NCBI GenBank assembly: GCA_937136425.1
Contig: CAKZON010000019.1
Span: 1 to 64,000 of the forward strand
Direction: 5' to 3'
Length of the DNA stretch: 64,000 nt
From: an uncultured Crocinitomix sp.
Lineage (GTDB): Bacteria; Bacteroidota; Bacteroidia; Flavobacteriales_D; Crocinitomicaceae
Of the stretch, positions 16,148-23,730 are shown in pieces (within the stretch, counting starts at the first letter, position 1; every line of letters begins with the position of its first letter). The position numbers and the translations under genes are program-made. The notes below the pieces were generated by a model, which was given only the letters and a program-made list of their open reading frames with translations, was not told the origin of the DNA and searched no databases.

Positions 16148-17524
16148 TTAATTTGATTTGATAAATTTACCCCCTTCTACAAAGTCACCAAACTCATTGT
16201 AAATGGCATAAACATAGGTTCCTGCGGCTAAGGTTAGCGGAATATTTACATAATTGAGGTAATTCGCTTGATTGTATACAATGCGTCCGTCTGCCGCAGC
16301 AATTGTAAATGTTAAATCATCTGCTCGCAAATAATCTCTAGGAATTAGAATGCTATTTTTATCTATAAATGGAGCGCCTGTTACAAATGTCCCTTCATTT
16401 TTTGCATTTAAAACCTGAATAGGAAACGAAAATAAAAACAAACCACTTTGTCGATCCGCAACCAAAATCTGATTTTGTCCTTCAAATACATATACACCCC
16501 ACGCTCCATTTAACTTATACTTTGTATCCTCTAAAAAAGTATCATAAATTCCTATTTCTTCAATGGGGGCTTGACTAATGTCAAATATTCTTAATCCTTC
16601 ATTATAATAGGATATAAAGGCCAAATTGTCTAGCAAAATTACATTATGAGGGACGTAGTCTTCAAAATCAGAAGTTCCAAATGTTTCTGAAATTGAAATG
16701 GATGCTAAATTCTCTGTCTCACAAAGTTTCACCTTTGTACCTTCCGTTTCATCAATAAATGCATACGTTTCACCATTAGGCGAAAGCCACCCACTATGAT
16801 TATAGCCTTGATTCGGGTAAAAATCTAAAATTCCTAATTCGACAGGAGAACCACTACTAAAATTGTAAATATATAAACCACTAAACCCAGCATTTAAATA
16901 AGCCGTATCATTCCTGACATAACAATCATGCACATAGGGTAATTCACTCAAAAAATAATCCAATGTTGGTGCTATTGGATTAGACAAATCAAGTATTTGC
17001 ATTCCAATTTCATTCGGTGCGCAGGCATACAATTTTGCATTAATGGTGTCAATATAAATATTGTGACAAACGCTAAAAAATGCATCACTATCATATACTT
17101 TATGAATAGAGTCTGGTAAATAGGAAAGATCAAAAATTTGCAAACTACTCTCGCCTTCGTCACAAACACCGTATAAATAATTTTTATAGACTTTAAAATC
17201 GCGGTGTTCAACATACCTGTTTTGGTATTTTCCCGCTTTAAAGTCAATATAACTTAATCTATCATCATTAACTTGAAAAATGTGCGTGCCAATTGAAGAA
17301 CCTAATGCACAATAGTTATTTTGACCATATGTAAACCCCCAAACATCATTAAAAACAGCATCTCCTAGTCCTTTCTCAATTGTAGTGTCTGTCCAATTAT
17401 CAAGCAAGACAATGTTTTTTTGATTTTGAGCATAAATCAATCCGGAAGAAATAAACAGTAAGATTAAACTTAATAATTTCAATGCGTTGGTTTTGAACAA
17501 AAGTAAGTCCTTTTTTCGCATCAT
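16148..17524 (-). CDS. Choice-of-anchor B family secreted beta-propeller protein (LVIVD repeats)
   Basis: About 458 aa from ATG 17524, with a Sec signal ending IYAQ. The body has repeated blades with the LVIVD-type pattern (LQIFDLSYLPD, MQILDLSNPIAP, LRIFDISQAPI, GLFLFSF), typical of the choice-of-anchor B family (TIGR04312). The C-terminal 70 residues (DDLTFTIAAADGRIVYNQ, LAAGTYVYAIYNEFGDFVEGGKFIKSN) resemble a T9SS sorting domain ending in a basic strand. This suggests export across the outer membrane by the type IX system. The ligand or enzyme activity is unknown. An in-frame TTG at 17542 is a less likely start. It is a monocistronic gene on the minus strand. Confidence 0.8.
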   Translation of the reverse strand: MMRKKDLLLFKTNALKLLSLILLFISSGLIYAQNQKNIVLLDNWTDTTIEKGLGDAVFNDVWGFTYGQNNYCALGSSIGTHIFQVNDDRLSYIDFKAGKYQNRYVEHRDFKVYKNYLYGVCDEGESSLQIFDLSYLPDSIHKVYDSDAFFSVCHNIYIDTINAKLYACAPNEIGMQILDLSNPIAPTLDYFLSELPYVHDCYVRNDTAYLNAGFSGLYIYNFSSGSPVELGILDFYPNQGYNHSGWLSPNGETYAFIDETEGTKVKLCETENLASISISETFGTSDFEDYVPHNVILLDNLAFISYYNEGLRIFDISQAPIEEIGIYDTFLEDTKYKLNGAWGVYVFEGQNQILVADRQSGLFLFSFPIQVLNAKNEGTFVTGAPFIDKNSILIPRDYLRADDLTFTIAAADGRIVYNQANYLNYVNIPLTLAAGTYVYAIYNEFGDFVEGGKFIKSN

Positions 17525-17726
17525 ATGCAACTGTTTACTCAATTGTGGGGTCTTTTTACGAAAGTCTACCTAATTGCTGATTATTGGTAAGAAAATTGGT
17601 TTTAGGATTATTTAACAAAAAACAAGCAGATCAGATTTGAAGAATTATAAAGATTCAATAAAATAAATTATCTTAGCGCACCCATATTCAAGCTAAAGTT
17701 AAGACAAGAACTGGCAATAAATAGAT

Positions 17727-18434
17727 TTGAAAAACTTAGTTATCATACCGACCTATAACGAGAAGGAGAACATTGAGAAAATGATCCACAAGGTATTCTC
17801 GTTGGAAGAAGTCTTTCATTTATTAATTGTTGATGATGGATCTCCAGATGGAACAGGTGCAATTGTTAAAGGATTGCAAGCTCAGTATCCAGATAGATTG
17901 CACATTGAAGAGCGCGAAGGAAAATTGGGATTAGGTACAGCTTACTTACATGGTTTTCGTTGGGGATTAGAACGTGGTTATGAGCATTTAATTGAGATGG
18001 ATGCTGATTTTTCGCATAATCCTGACGATTTAGTTCGATTGTTAGATGCTTGCAGAAATGGAGCAGATTTAGCTATAGGCTCCCGTTATGTTAAAGGCGG
18101 TAAAGTTGCTAACTGGGATCGTAAGCGTTTATTACTTTCTTATTTTGCCTCATGGTATGTGCGTACCATTTTATGGATTAAAATTAAAGACACTACAGCG
18201 GGGTTTAAATGCTATAACCGAAAGGTTTTAGAAAAAATAAACTTTGATGCGGTGACTTTTAAAGGGTATGCTTTTCAAATTTGCATGAAATACGCTGCTT
18301 TAAAGCACGGTTTTAAAGTGGTTGAAGTTCCAATTACCTTTATTGATCGTGAATTTGGAACTTCTAAAATGAGTACAAGCATTTTTAAAGAAGCAATTTT
18401 CGGTGTTTGGAAAATGCGTCGTTTGAAATTGTAA
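17727..18434 (+). CDS. Polyprenol-phosphate mannosyltransferase-like GT2 glycosyltransferase
   Basis: This 235-aa cytoplasmic enzyme has the GT2 features of dolichol/polyprenol monophosphomannose synthases: IPTYNEKENIEKM at the N-terminus, LLIVDDGSPDGT, the DXD-type MDADFSHNPDDL, and GSRYVKGG followed by the GFKCYNRKVL and REFGTSKMS acceptor-side motifs. It lacks the extra C-terminal membrane domain of some homologues, as expected for the soluble class. It would transfer mannose or a similar sugar from a nucleotide sugar to a lipid phosphate carrier for envelope glycosylation. The TTG start at 17727 fits the family's N-terminus (MKNLVIIPTYNE). Its stop is 146 bases before the duplicated sigma-54 units. 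Confidence 0.9.
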   Translation: MKNLVIIPTYNEKENIEKMIHKVFSLEEVFHLLIVDDGSPDGTGAIVKGLQAQYPDRLHIEEREGKLGLGTAYLHGFRWGLERGYEHLIEMDADFSHNPDDLVRLLDACRNGADLAIGSRYVKGGKVANWDRKRLLLSYFASWYVRTILWIKIKDTTAGFKCYNRKVLEKINFDAVTFKGYAFQICMKYAALKHGFKVVEVPITFIDREFGTSKMSTSIFKEAIFGVWKMRRLKL

Positions 18435-18619
18435 CTTCGAGTAGCTCAGTCAACAACTTCAAGAACATTAATCATCAACTTCTAGAGTCTTAGTTAAAAA
18501 TCGTAATGGGTAACATTAATCTTTGTTCGTATATCGCGAATGCAGTACAATGCATTCTAATAAATACAGCATCTAACAAGTTGTTAAATATTTCTTAATT
18601 TCTTGTTGCAACCATTTTT

Positions 18620-18635
18620 TGGCACGGTAATCGCA
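18620..18635 (+). promoter_or_regulatory. Sigma-54 (RpoN) -24/-12 promoter, copy A
   Basis: TGGCACG-N4-TCGCA matches the sigma-54 consensus TGGCACG-N4-TTGCW at 11 of 12 fixed positions, with the required GG-N10-GC spacing. The whole element is kept in copy B. It overlaps a perfect hairpin GGTAAT-CGCA-ATTACC. Predicted transcription start is near 18646. Confidence 0.6.
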
Positions 18636-18645
18636 ATTACCATAA

Positions 18646-18716
18646 TTGAATTAGACTAAATGATTCATGGGTTTTGGGTTAAGGCCGCTCTTTCTGTAAG
18701 AGCGGTCTTATTTTTT
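18646..18716 (+). ncRNA. Candidate sigma-54-dependent small RNA, copy A
   Basis: A transcript of about 71 nt would run from the predicted sigma-54 start to the T-run. Its 3' half is a terminator hairpin (GGCCGCTCTT-TCTG-AAGAGCGGTC type). The 5' half is single-stranded and G/T-rich (ATGGGTTTTGGG), a plausible base-pairing region. A 20-codon ORF begins at ATG 18660 but runs through the terminator and has no clear ribosome site, so an RNA function is favoured. The 5' end is inferred from the promoter only. Confidence 0.45.
18683..18716 (+). terminator. Rho-independent terminator, copy A
   Basis: GGCCGCTCTT-(loop)-AAGAGCGGTC, a stem of about 10 bp with one wobble, followed by TTATTTTTT. It is a strong plus-strand terminator. 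Confidence 0.8.
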
Positions 18717-18813
18717 GCATAATACTCTAACCTGTTAGAATTTCTATTTCCCAAAAAACCGGGAATTTCCCAATTTGTTAAATATTTCCTAATTTTTTGT
18801 TGCAACCATTTTT

Positions 18814-18829
18814 TGGCACGGTAATCGCA
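18814..18829 (+). promoter_or_regulatory. Sigma-54 (RpoN) -24/-12 promoter, copy B
   Basis: Identical TGGCACG-N4-TCGCA to copy A, with GG-N10-GC spacing. Predicted start near 18840. Confidence 0.6.
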
Positions 18830-18839
18830 ATTACCATAA

Positions 18840-18910
18840 CTGAATTAGACTAAATGATTCATGGGTTTTGGGTTAAGGCCGCTCTTTCTGTAAGGGCGGT
18901 CTTATTTTTT
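18840..18910 (+). ncRNA. Candidate sigma-54-dependent small RNA, copy B
   Basis: Paralogue of the copy A RNA with the same predicted length (about 71 nt). It differs in the transcribed part by only one or two bases. Its terminator ends 13 bases before the convergent gatC stop. Confidence 0.45.
18877..18910 (+). terminator. Rho-independent terminator, copy B
   Basis: Same hairpin as copy A with one A-to-G change that preserves pairing as a wobble, followed by TTATTTTTT. It separates the plus-strand units from gatC, which is convergent. Confidence 0.8.
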
Positions 18911-18923
18911 ATAAGAACATTGG

Positions 18924-19214
18924 TTACTTCTTAAGTACCTTGGCAATTTTGAAGTAGTCAGAATCATGATTAGGAGCATTTTTCAACGCTTCTTCTTGCG
19001 TAATGCTCGGCTCATATACATCCTCACGTAAAACGTTAATAGCGTCAGTCATAAAAATTAACGGTTCAACGCCATCAGTGTCTACTGAGTTTAACTGATC
19101 AACAAAGCCAATAATTTTAGATAAATCTTTTTTGATGTTCTCCTTTTCCTCTCCGTTAAATTCTAGGCGAGCTAAGTGTGCAATATGTTCAACAGTTTCG
19201 TTGGTAATTTCCAT
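18924..19214 (-). CDS. gatC: Asp-tRNA(Asn)/Glu-tRNA(Gln) amidotransferase subunit C
   Basis: A 96-aa GatC, normal length for the family. It has the conserved N-terminal helix (VEHIAHLARLEF), the KDLSKIIGFVDQL region, the DTDGVEP motif and a LREDV segment. GatC stabilises GatA-GatB, which amidates mischarged Glu-tRNA(Gln) or Asp-tRNA(Asn). gatA and gatB are not nearby, as is common in Bacteroidota. I chose ATG 19214 over a TTG two codons earlier. It lies six bases after the plsC stop and is probably co-transcribed with it. Confidence 0.95.
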   Translation of the reverse strand: MEITNETVEHIAHLARLEFNGEEKENIKKDLSKIIGFVDQLNSVDTDGVEPLIFMTDAINVLREDVYEPSITQEEALKNAPNHDSDYFKIAKVLKK

Positions 19215-19220
19215 CTTCAA

Positions 19221-19979
19221 TTATTGTTTTTTGGAGTTATCATTTAATAACGGCCCATTTATCGTTTCAAACGTTTGTTGACGCAAATTTATTAAATCTT
19301 TTTTATCCATTCCTTTAGTTGGGATAGGTTTATGAATAATAACTCTTGAAATCCCTGGTCTAGCAGGCCCAGTTAATAGTGGATCAACATTAAAAAGTTT
19401 CCAATTATCAAGTATTGTTATTGGAAGTATAGGTACTTCAGAGTCAATAGCAAGTTTAAAAGCCCCGTTTTTAAAAGGCGCTAAAATTGGCGTATCAACT
19501 GGTATTCCGCCTTCCGGAAAAATAACAATGGACCAGCCATTTTGTAATTCATTGCGCGCACGAATAATGGAGCGCATGCCAGAACTTCTTTTTTCACGAT
19601 TTACAGCAATGTCAACCTTTTTGAAGAAAATATTTATGATTGGCCATTTTAGTAGCTCAGACTTGCCAATGAATAAAAAGCGTTTTCTAGGCAAAATTCT
19701 ATACATTAAAATAATGTCTAAATAAGAAGCATGATTGGCGCAAATTACATAAGGACCTTCTTCTAGTTGAGGTTTATCTGATTTGTGAACCAGCCAGACA
19801 AAATCTAAAAACAATATAATTCGTGCAGTAAAAACTTTTAACTTAAATACGCGCACATAGTTTTTTTCACTTAAAAGAAGTATCCAAAATATGGGATATA
19901 AAATGAGTAATACCAAAAAAAACACCAACGCAAAGTATACGCGGTAAACAATTATAAATGGTATCAGTAGTATTTTCAT
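19221..19979 (-). CDS. plsC: 1-acyl-sn-glycerol-3-phosphate acyltransferase (PlsC family)
   Basis: About 252 aa from ATG 19979. The N-terminal hydrophobic segment (LLIPFIIVYRVYFALVFFLV) anchors it in the inner membrane. The acyltransferase motifs are clear: NHASYLD (the NHxxxxD catalytic box), FIGKSELLKWP, VFPEGG (the FPEGTR equivalent, with Gly in the last place) and the later PILPITI. It adds the second acyl chain to lysophosphatidic acid in phospholipid synthesis. A TTG six codons earlier is an alternative start. It is upstream of gatC in the same short operon. Confidence 0.92.
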   Translation of the reverse strand: MKILLIPFIIVYRVYFALVFFLVLLILYPIFWILLLSEKNYVRVFKLKVFTARIILFLDFVWLVHKSDKPQLEEGPYVICANHASYLDIILMYRILPRKRFLFIGKSELLKWPIINIFFKKVDIAVNREKRSSGMRSIIRARNELQNGWSIVIFPEGGIPVDTPILAPFKNGAFKLAIDSEVPILPITILDNWKLFNVDPLLTGPARPGISRVIIHKPIPTKGMDKKDLINLRQQTFETINGPLLNDNSKKQ

Positions 19980-20157
19980 TAGCCTACAAAAGTACAAAAA
20001 ATCGAAGTTTATTGTGCCGCAATATTTTAGTTTAACAATTTGATAAAATAAAGCCGTAACAAGCTATTCCAATTAGTGCTTTATTTCTATTTTTGGGTTG
20101 TCTAAAGATGAAAAATTCGTTTCATTAAAGACGTAATTTACAATAAATATTAGAATA

Positions 20158-21126
20158 ATGGCTCGAATTTTAACGGGTGTACAAAGTACAGGAGTTCCAC
20201 ATATGGGAAATGTATTAGGTGCAATTCAACCTGCTATTAAAATGGCAGAGAATGATGAAAATGAATCATTCTTGTTTATCGCTGATCTACATTCTTTGAC
20301 ACAAATCAAAGATGGTGATGTAATGCGCGACAATACATACGCAACAGCTGCAGCATGGCTTGCTTGCGGTTTGGATACAGATAAAACTATTTTTTATCGT
20401 CAAAGTGATGTGCCGCAAACGAGCGAATTGTCTTGGTATTTATCTTGTTTTTTTCCTTATCAGCGTCTTACCTTGGCGCATTCCTTTAAGGATAAAGCCG
20501 ACCGTTTGGATGATGTTAATGCAGGATTGTTTACATATCCTATGCTAATGGCGGCTGATATTTTATTGTATGACGCAGAGTTTGTTCCTGTAGGTAAAGA
20601 TCAAAAGCAACATATTGAAATGACAAGAACGGTTGCTGAAAAGTTTAATAATCAAATGGGTGAAACTTTTGTATTGCCTGAAGAGTCTATTCAGGAAGAT
20701 ACAATGTTAGTTCCAGGAACTGACGGAACTAAGATGTCTAAGTCTAAAGGGAATACTATTAATTTCTTTTTGCCTAAAAAACAATTGAAAAAACAAATTT
20801 TTAGCATTGTAACAGATAGTACACCTTTGGAAGATCCAAAAGATCCGGATGTTTGTAATGCGTATAAAATTTATGCGTTCTTAGCAAATGAAAGTCAAAT
20901 TGCTACTATGCGAGAAAATTATGCTGCAGGAGGTTGGGGATTTGGTCATACCAAAAAAGCAATATTAGAGTTAATTTTGGAAAATTATGCAGATGTTCGT
21001 GAACGATTTAATTATTACATGGAAAACAAAGAAGAACTAGATGCAATTTTGCAAAAAGGAGCAGAAAAAGCAGCATTAGTTGCTAATGGCGTTCTAAAAA
21101 GAGTTCGATCTAAAATTGGTTATTAA
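20158..21126 (+). CDS. trpS: Tryptophanyl-tRNA synthetase
   Basis: A 322-aa class I synthetase of normal bacterial length. It has the HIGH-type signature PHMGN at residues 14-18, the KMSKS loop TKMSKSKGN near 191-199, and family blocks LFIADLHSLTQ, YRQSDVPQTSEL, YPMLMAADILLYDAEFVPVGKDQKQH. It charges tRNA-Trp with tryptophan in the cytosol. It is preceded by a 160-base gap and followed by a convergent tiny gene that overlaps its stop by four bases. Confidence 0.97.
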   Translation: MARILTGVQSTGVPHMGNVLGAIQPAIKMAENDENESFLFIADLHSLTQIKDGDVMRDNTYATAAAWLACGLDTDKTIFYRQSDVPQTSELSWYLSCFFPYQRLTLAHSFKDKADRLDDVNAGLFTYPMLMAADILLYDAEFVPVGKDQKQHIEMTRTVAEKFNNQMGETFVLPEESIQEDTMLVPGTDGTKMSKSKGNTINFFLPKKQLKKQIFSIVTDSTPLEDPKDPDVCNAYKIYAFLANESQIATMRENYAAGGWGFGHTKKAILELILENYADVRERFNYYMENKEELDAILQKGAEKAALVANGVLKRVRSKIGY

Positions 21127-21224
21127 TTCAATAATTGAATTGAACCAATAGCGATTGCAGCATAAATCAAAAGTCCAATTAAAAAATAAAGTGATTTATT
21201 AACTGTTATTGGGGAACGTTTCAT
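21123..21224 (-). CDS. Small single-span membrane peptide (33 aa), unrecognised
   Basis: ATG at 21224, stop at 21123-21125. The product starts with a short basic stretch (MKRSPITVNK), followed by one hydrophobic span (LYFLIGLLIYAAIAIGSI), the usual layout of a tiny inner-membrane protein. A perfect Bacteroidota -7 box, TAAATTTG, lies about 20 bases upstream of the ATG on the minus strand, in otherwise empty sequence. It converges on trpS and overlaps its end by four bases. A second peptide of the same style occurs at 57336-57446. I know no family for it. Confidence 0.5.
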   Translation of the reverse strand: MKRSPITVNKSLYFLIGLLIYAAIAIGSIQLLN

Positions 21225-21383
21225 ATCTGGGAGTTTAAGGTTGCCGCAAATTTAAGTAGAAATTTAGAACATTGAAACCGTATAAATACCTATTTACGTG
21301 TTGTTTATATAGGTTTTAAATCATCTGTTTTATACATTTTTTTTAGAGTAAGTTGTGTATATTTACTGTTCAATCCTTGAAAG

Positions 21384-22766
21384 TTGGAAGAGAAAAAAAA
21401 CATATTTACATTATCTGCACTCAACCAATCGTTAGAGCGTTTTATCCGAGATAATTTTGCGCTAAAAAGTTATTGGGTAATTGCTGAAATTACCAAGGCA
21501 CAAGAAAAAAATGGGCACCATTATCTTGAGTTGGCAGATTCAAAGGATGGTAAAAGAGTTGCTGAAATGTCTGCCAATATGTGGTTTTCGACATTTAACA
21601 GAGTTAACAATCAACTCAATGGCGAATTGCCGACAATTTTCAAGCATGGTAACAAAGTTTTAGTAAATGTGAGGATTGAATTTCACTCCATTTATGGGTT
21701 AAAACTCAATATTCTTGATGTTGATCCTACCATCACTTATGGTGAATTAGAGAGAAAGAAAAAAGAAACCATTGAGCGATTAAAAAAAGAAGGGCTTTAT
21801 AATTTACAACAAGAATTAAAGCTGCCAGCAATAATTAAAAAAGTAGCATTAATTGGGTCAGTTAATACGTCAGGCTATCGGGATTTTTTGACAGAATTAA
21901 TGGAAAACAGAATTTTTACGAATTTTAAGGTAAAGGAGTTTTCCGTTTCTGTACAAGGAGATAGAGCAACAAAACAAGTTGTGAATGCGATTCATGAAGC
22001 GCAAGAATATAATGTTGATGTTATTGTAATTGTACGTGGTGGTGGGAGCAAAATGGATTTGAATGTTTTTAATGCTTATGAAATTGCAAAATCAATTGCT
22101 GAAAGTAGAATTCCTGTAATTACGGGAATTGGGCATGAAACAGATGATGTGGTTGCAGATTTGGTTGCTAATAAATATGAGATTACGCCAACTGCAGTAG
22201 CTAAATTCCTTTATGTAAGAGCAGGAGTTTTTCGAAATGAATTGCAATCAGCTTTTGATAGTATTCTTAAGATGGCGCAGCAATTGATTGCATCTAATAA
22301 AGATGAGTTTACCCATACGAGTAAGTACTTGGTGCACTATACTCAAAATATTATTCGTGAAAATAATAACCTAATAAAAGACTGTGTACATCAGTTGCAT
22401 ATTGGTGTTACCGAATTAATAGAAAGCGAAAAATCAAAACTAGATCTTAGTTTAAGTAGAGTAGGAAACAATGCTAAAAATATAATTGCATTGAAAAAAA
22501 GCACAGAATTAAACGCAAGGCTAGATATGGTTCATATGTTAAGTATGAATAATATTGAACGCAATAAAATTGGATTGAATAATTTGGCTGAGCTCCTAAT
22601 GCTATTAAATCCTGAAGAATTATTGAAAAAAGGGTACACCATATCAACCATTAATAATATTGACGTAATCAATTATGAGGGGGAGTTGGATGGAGCCGAG
22701 TTAAAAACATTATCAAGTGAATACCTTATTACTAGTAAAATTACTGAAGTGAAAAAGCACGAATAA
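21384..22766 (+). CDS. xseA: Exodeoxyribonuclease VII large subunit
   Basis: A 460-aa protein with an N-terminal OB-fold (residues about 1-110, including YWVIAEITKAQEKNGHHYLEL) followed by the XseA catalytic region (ALIGSVNTSGYRDFL, VIVRGGGSKMDLNVFNAYEIAKSIAES, VITGIGHETDDVVADLVA) and a long coiled-coil C-terminus. Exo VII degrades single-stranded DNA in both directions in mismatch and recombination repair. The TTG start at 21384 gives the expected N-terminus. xseB follows 11 bases later, and two further repair-type genes follow in the same run. Confidence 0.95.
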   Translation: MEEKKNIFTLSALNQSLERFIRDNFALKSYWVIAEITKAQEKNGHHYLELADSKDGKRVAEMSANMWFSTFNRVNNQLNGELPTIFKHGNKVLVNVRIEFHSIYGLKLNILDVDPTITYGELERKKKETIERLKKEGLYNLQQELKLPAIIKKVALIGSVNTSGYRDFLTELMENRIFTNFKVKEFSVSVQGDRATKQVVNAIHEAQEYNVDVIVIVRGGGSKMDLNVFNAYEIAKSIAESRIPVITGIGHETDDVVADLVANKYEITPTAVAKFLYVRAGVFRNELQSAFDSILKMAQQLIASNKDEFTHTSKYLVHYTQNIIRENNNLIKDCVHQLHIGVTELIESEKSKLDLSLSRVGNNAKNIIALKKSTELNARLDMVHMLSMNNIERNKIGLNNLAELLMLLNPEELLKKGYTISTINNIDVINYEGELDGAELKTLSSEYLITSKITEVKKHE

Positions 22767-22777
22767 TACAAGCATTT

Positions 22778-23002
22778 ATGACAGCAAAATTAGATCCGAA
22801 ATTGAAATATGATGAAGCCTTGGAACAATTGCAAGAAATTGTACATCTGCTTGAGCGTAAAGAAATAAATATTGATGACCTAGCTGGGAAAGTGAAACAA
22901 GCTAAGTTATTGGTTGAGTTTTGTCGCGAAAAATTGGACAGTACGGAAGAGGAAATCAATAAAATCATTAATCCAAACGACGGAGAGGAAAAACCATTTT
23001 GA
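22778..23002 (+). CDS. xseB: Exodeoxyribonuclease VII small subunit
   Basis: A 74-aa helical protein with the family pattern (KYDEALEQLQEIVHLLERKE, DDLAGKVKQAKLLVEFCREKL). It pairs with XseA in the exonuclease VII complex. Length is normal. It follows xseA closely and its TGA overlaps the TTG start of the next gene, so the four genes from xseA on are probably one transcript. Confidence 0.95.
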   Translation: MTAKLDPKLKYDEALEQLQEIVHLLERKEINIDDLAGKVKQAKLLVEFCREKLDSTEEEINKIINPNDGEEKPF

Positions 23003-23730
23003 TTAAAACCTATACCCGTAAGGCTGATATTAATCCATTATTGGAACGGAGTATTGAAGTTTATAACCAACAAGGTGTAGCTGCCTTAATTGCGAACTTT
23101 CATGCATCTATTTTGGCGCATAAAGTCAAATTTCCATTATTAGAATATTGTGCTAAAACACTGTTTGTAAAAGTAACACCACAAGATCAAATTACGTTTT
23201 GTGATGCTGTTTGTGTACAAAAAACAGAAGGTGGAAATGTCATATTAGGAATTATAATGCAGCTAAGACTGCCAATTGCTTATGAAGAAGCAATTCAAAA
23301 AACTCATGGGTATATAGCAGATGCTAATGATTGGTATGTTTCCGATATTATTGGAGAACGTGTTTGGGGCGTTGCATTATTGCAACAGTTTGATTTAATG
23401 ATCAAAACTTTTGAAAAACTGAGTTCTGACGAAAGCAATTGGGTAGTTCGTTCATTAGGTGCGGGTGCGCATTATGCGGTGAAAAAAGGGTTGGGAAAGA
23501 AAGAGGTAGAGCAAGTTTTTTTATTACTCATGAAAATGGTTAATACTAATGACCGACAAATTAAGCAAGGTGTAGGTTGGGCGGCAAAAACCACGGCCAA
23601 ATTTCATCCAGACCTTATTGAAAAATACAATGCTAGAATTCAAAATTATACAGCGATTCCAAATTGGTTTCGAAAGAAAATAGAAATTGGGCTGAATAGA
23701 AATGCTTATGCCAAAAGAAAAAGAAGTTAA
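22999..23730 (+). CDS. DNA alkylation repair (AlkD-like HEAT-repeat) protein
   Basis: A 243-aa all-helical protein resembling the DNA alkylation repair family (AlkC/AlkD). Features are an aromatic-rich HEAT segment with DNDWYVSDIIGERVWG-like sequence at residues 108-122 and the SNWVVRSLGAGAHYAVKKG block, with basic helices toward the C-terminus. AlkD-type proteins excise bulky or positively charged alkylated bases without flipping them. The family call rests on pattern and context: it overlaps xseB at its TTG start and the following radical SAM gene by 23 bases. A more general HEAT-repeat scaffold role remains possible. Confidence 0.75.
   Translation: MIKTYTRKADINPLLERSIEVYNQQGVAALIANFHASILAHKVKFPLLEYCAKTLFVKVTPQDQITFCDAVCVQKTEGGNVILGIIMQLRLPIAYEEAIQKTHGYIADANDWYVSDIIGERVWGVALLQQFDLMIKTFEKLSSDESNWVVRSLGAGAHYAVKKGLGKKEVEQVFLLLMKMVNTNDRQIKQGVGWAAKTTAKFHPDLIEKYNARIQNYTAIPNWFRKKIEIGLNRNAYAKRKRS

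Larger units (their letters stand above)
18581..18716 (+). repeat. Tandem non-coding unit, copy A (136 bp)
   Basis: Copy A and copy B (18775-18910) align without gaps at a period of 194 bp with four mismatches in 136 bases, about 97% identity. Each contains, in order, an AT-rich block with GTTGCAAC, a sigma-54-type promoter, and a terminator. The rest of the 18435-18923 gap holds no convincing gene. It does contain an inverted repeat GAATGCA-(6)-TGCATTC at 18538-18557, about 100 bases before the predicted start of copy A. Confidence 0.9.
18775..18910 (+). repeat. Tandem non-coding unit, copy B (136 bp)
   Basis: Second copy of the 18581-18716 unit, 194 bp downstream. The four differences are two in the AT-rich upstream block, one after the promoter hairpin, and one in the terminator stem (A to G), which only turns a pair into a wobble. 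Promoter bases and the G-rich putative seed are unchanged. The 58 bases between the copies contain the unrelated inverted repeats CTAAC-CT-GTTAG and TTCCC-(8)-GGGAA. Confidence 0.9.
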
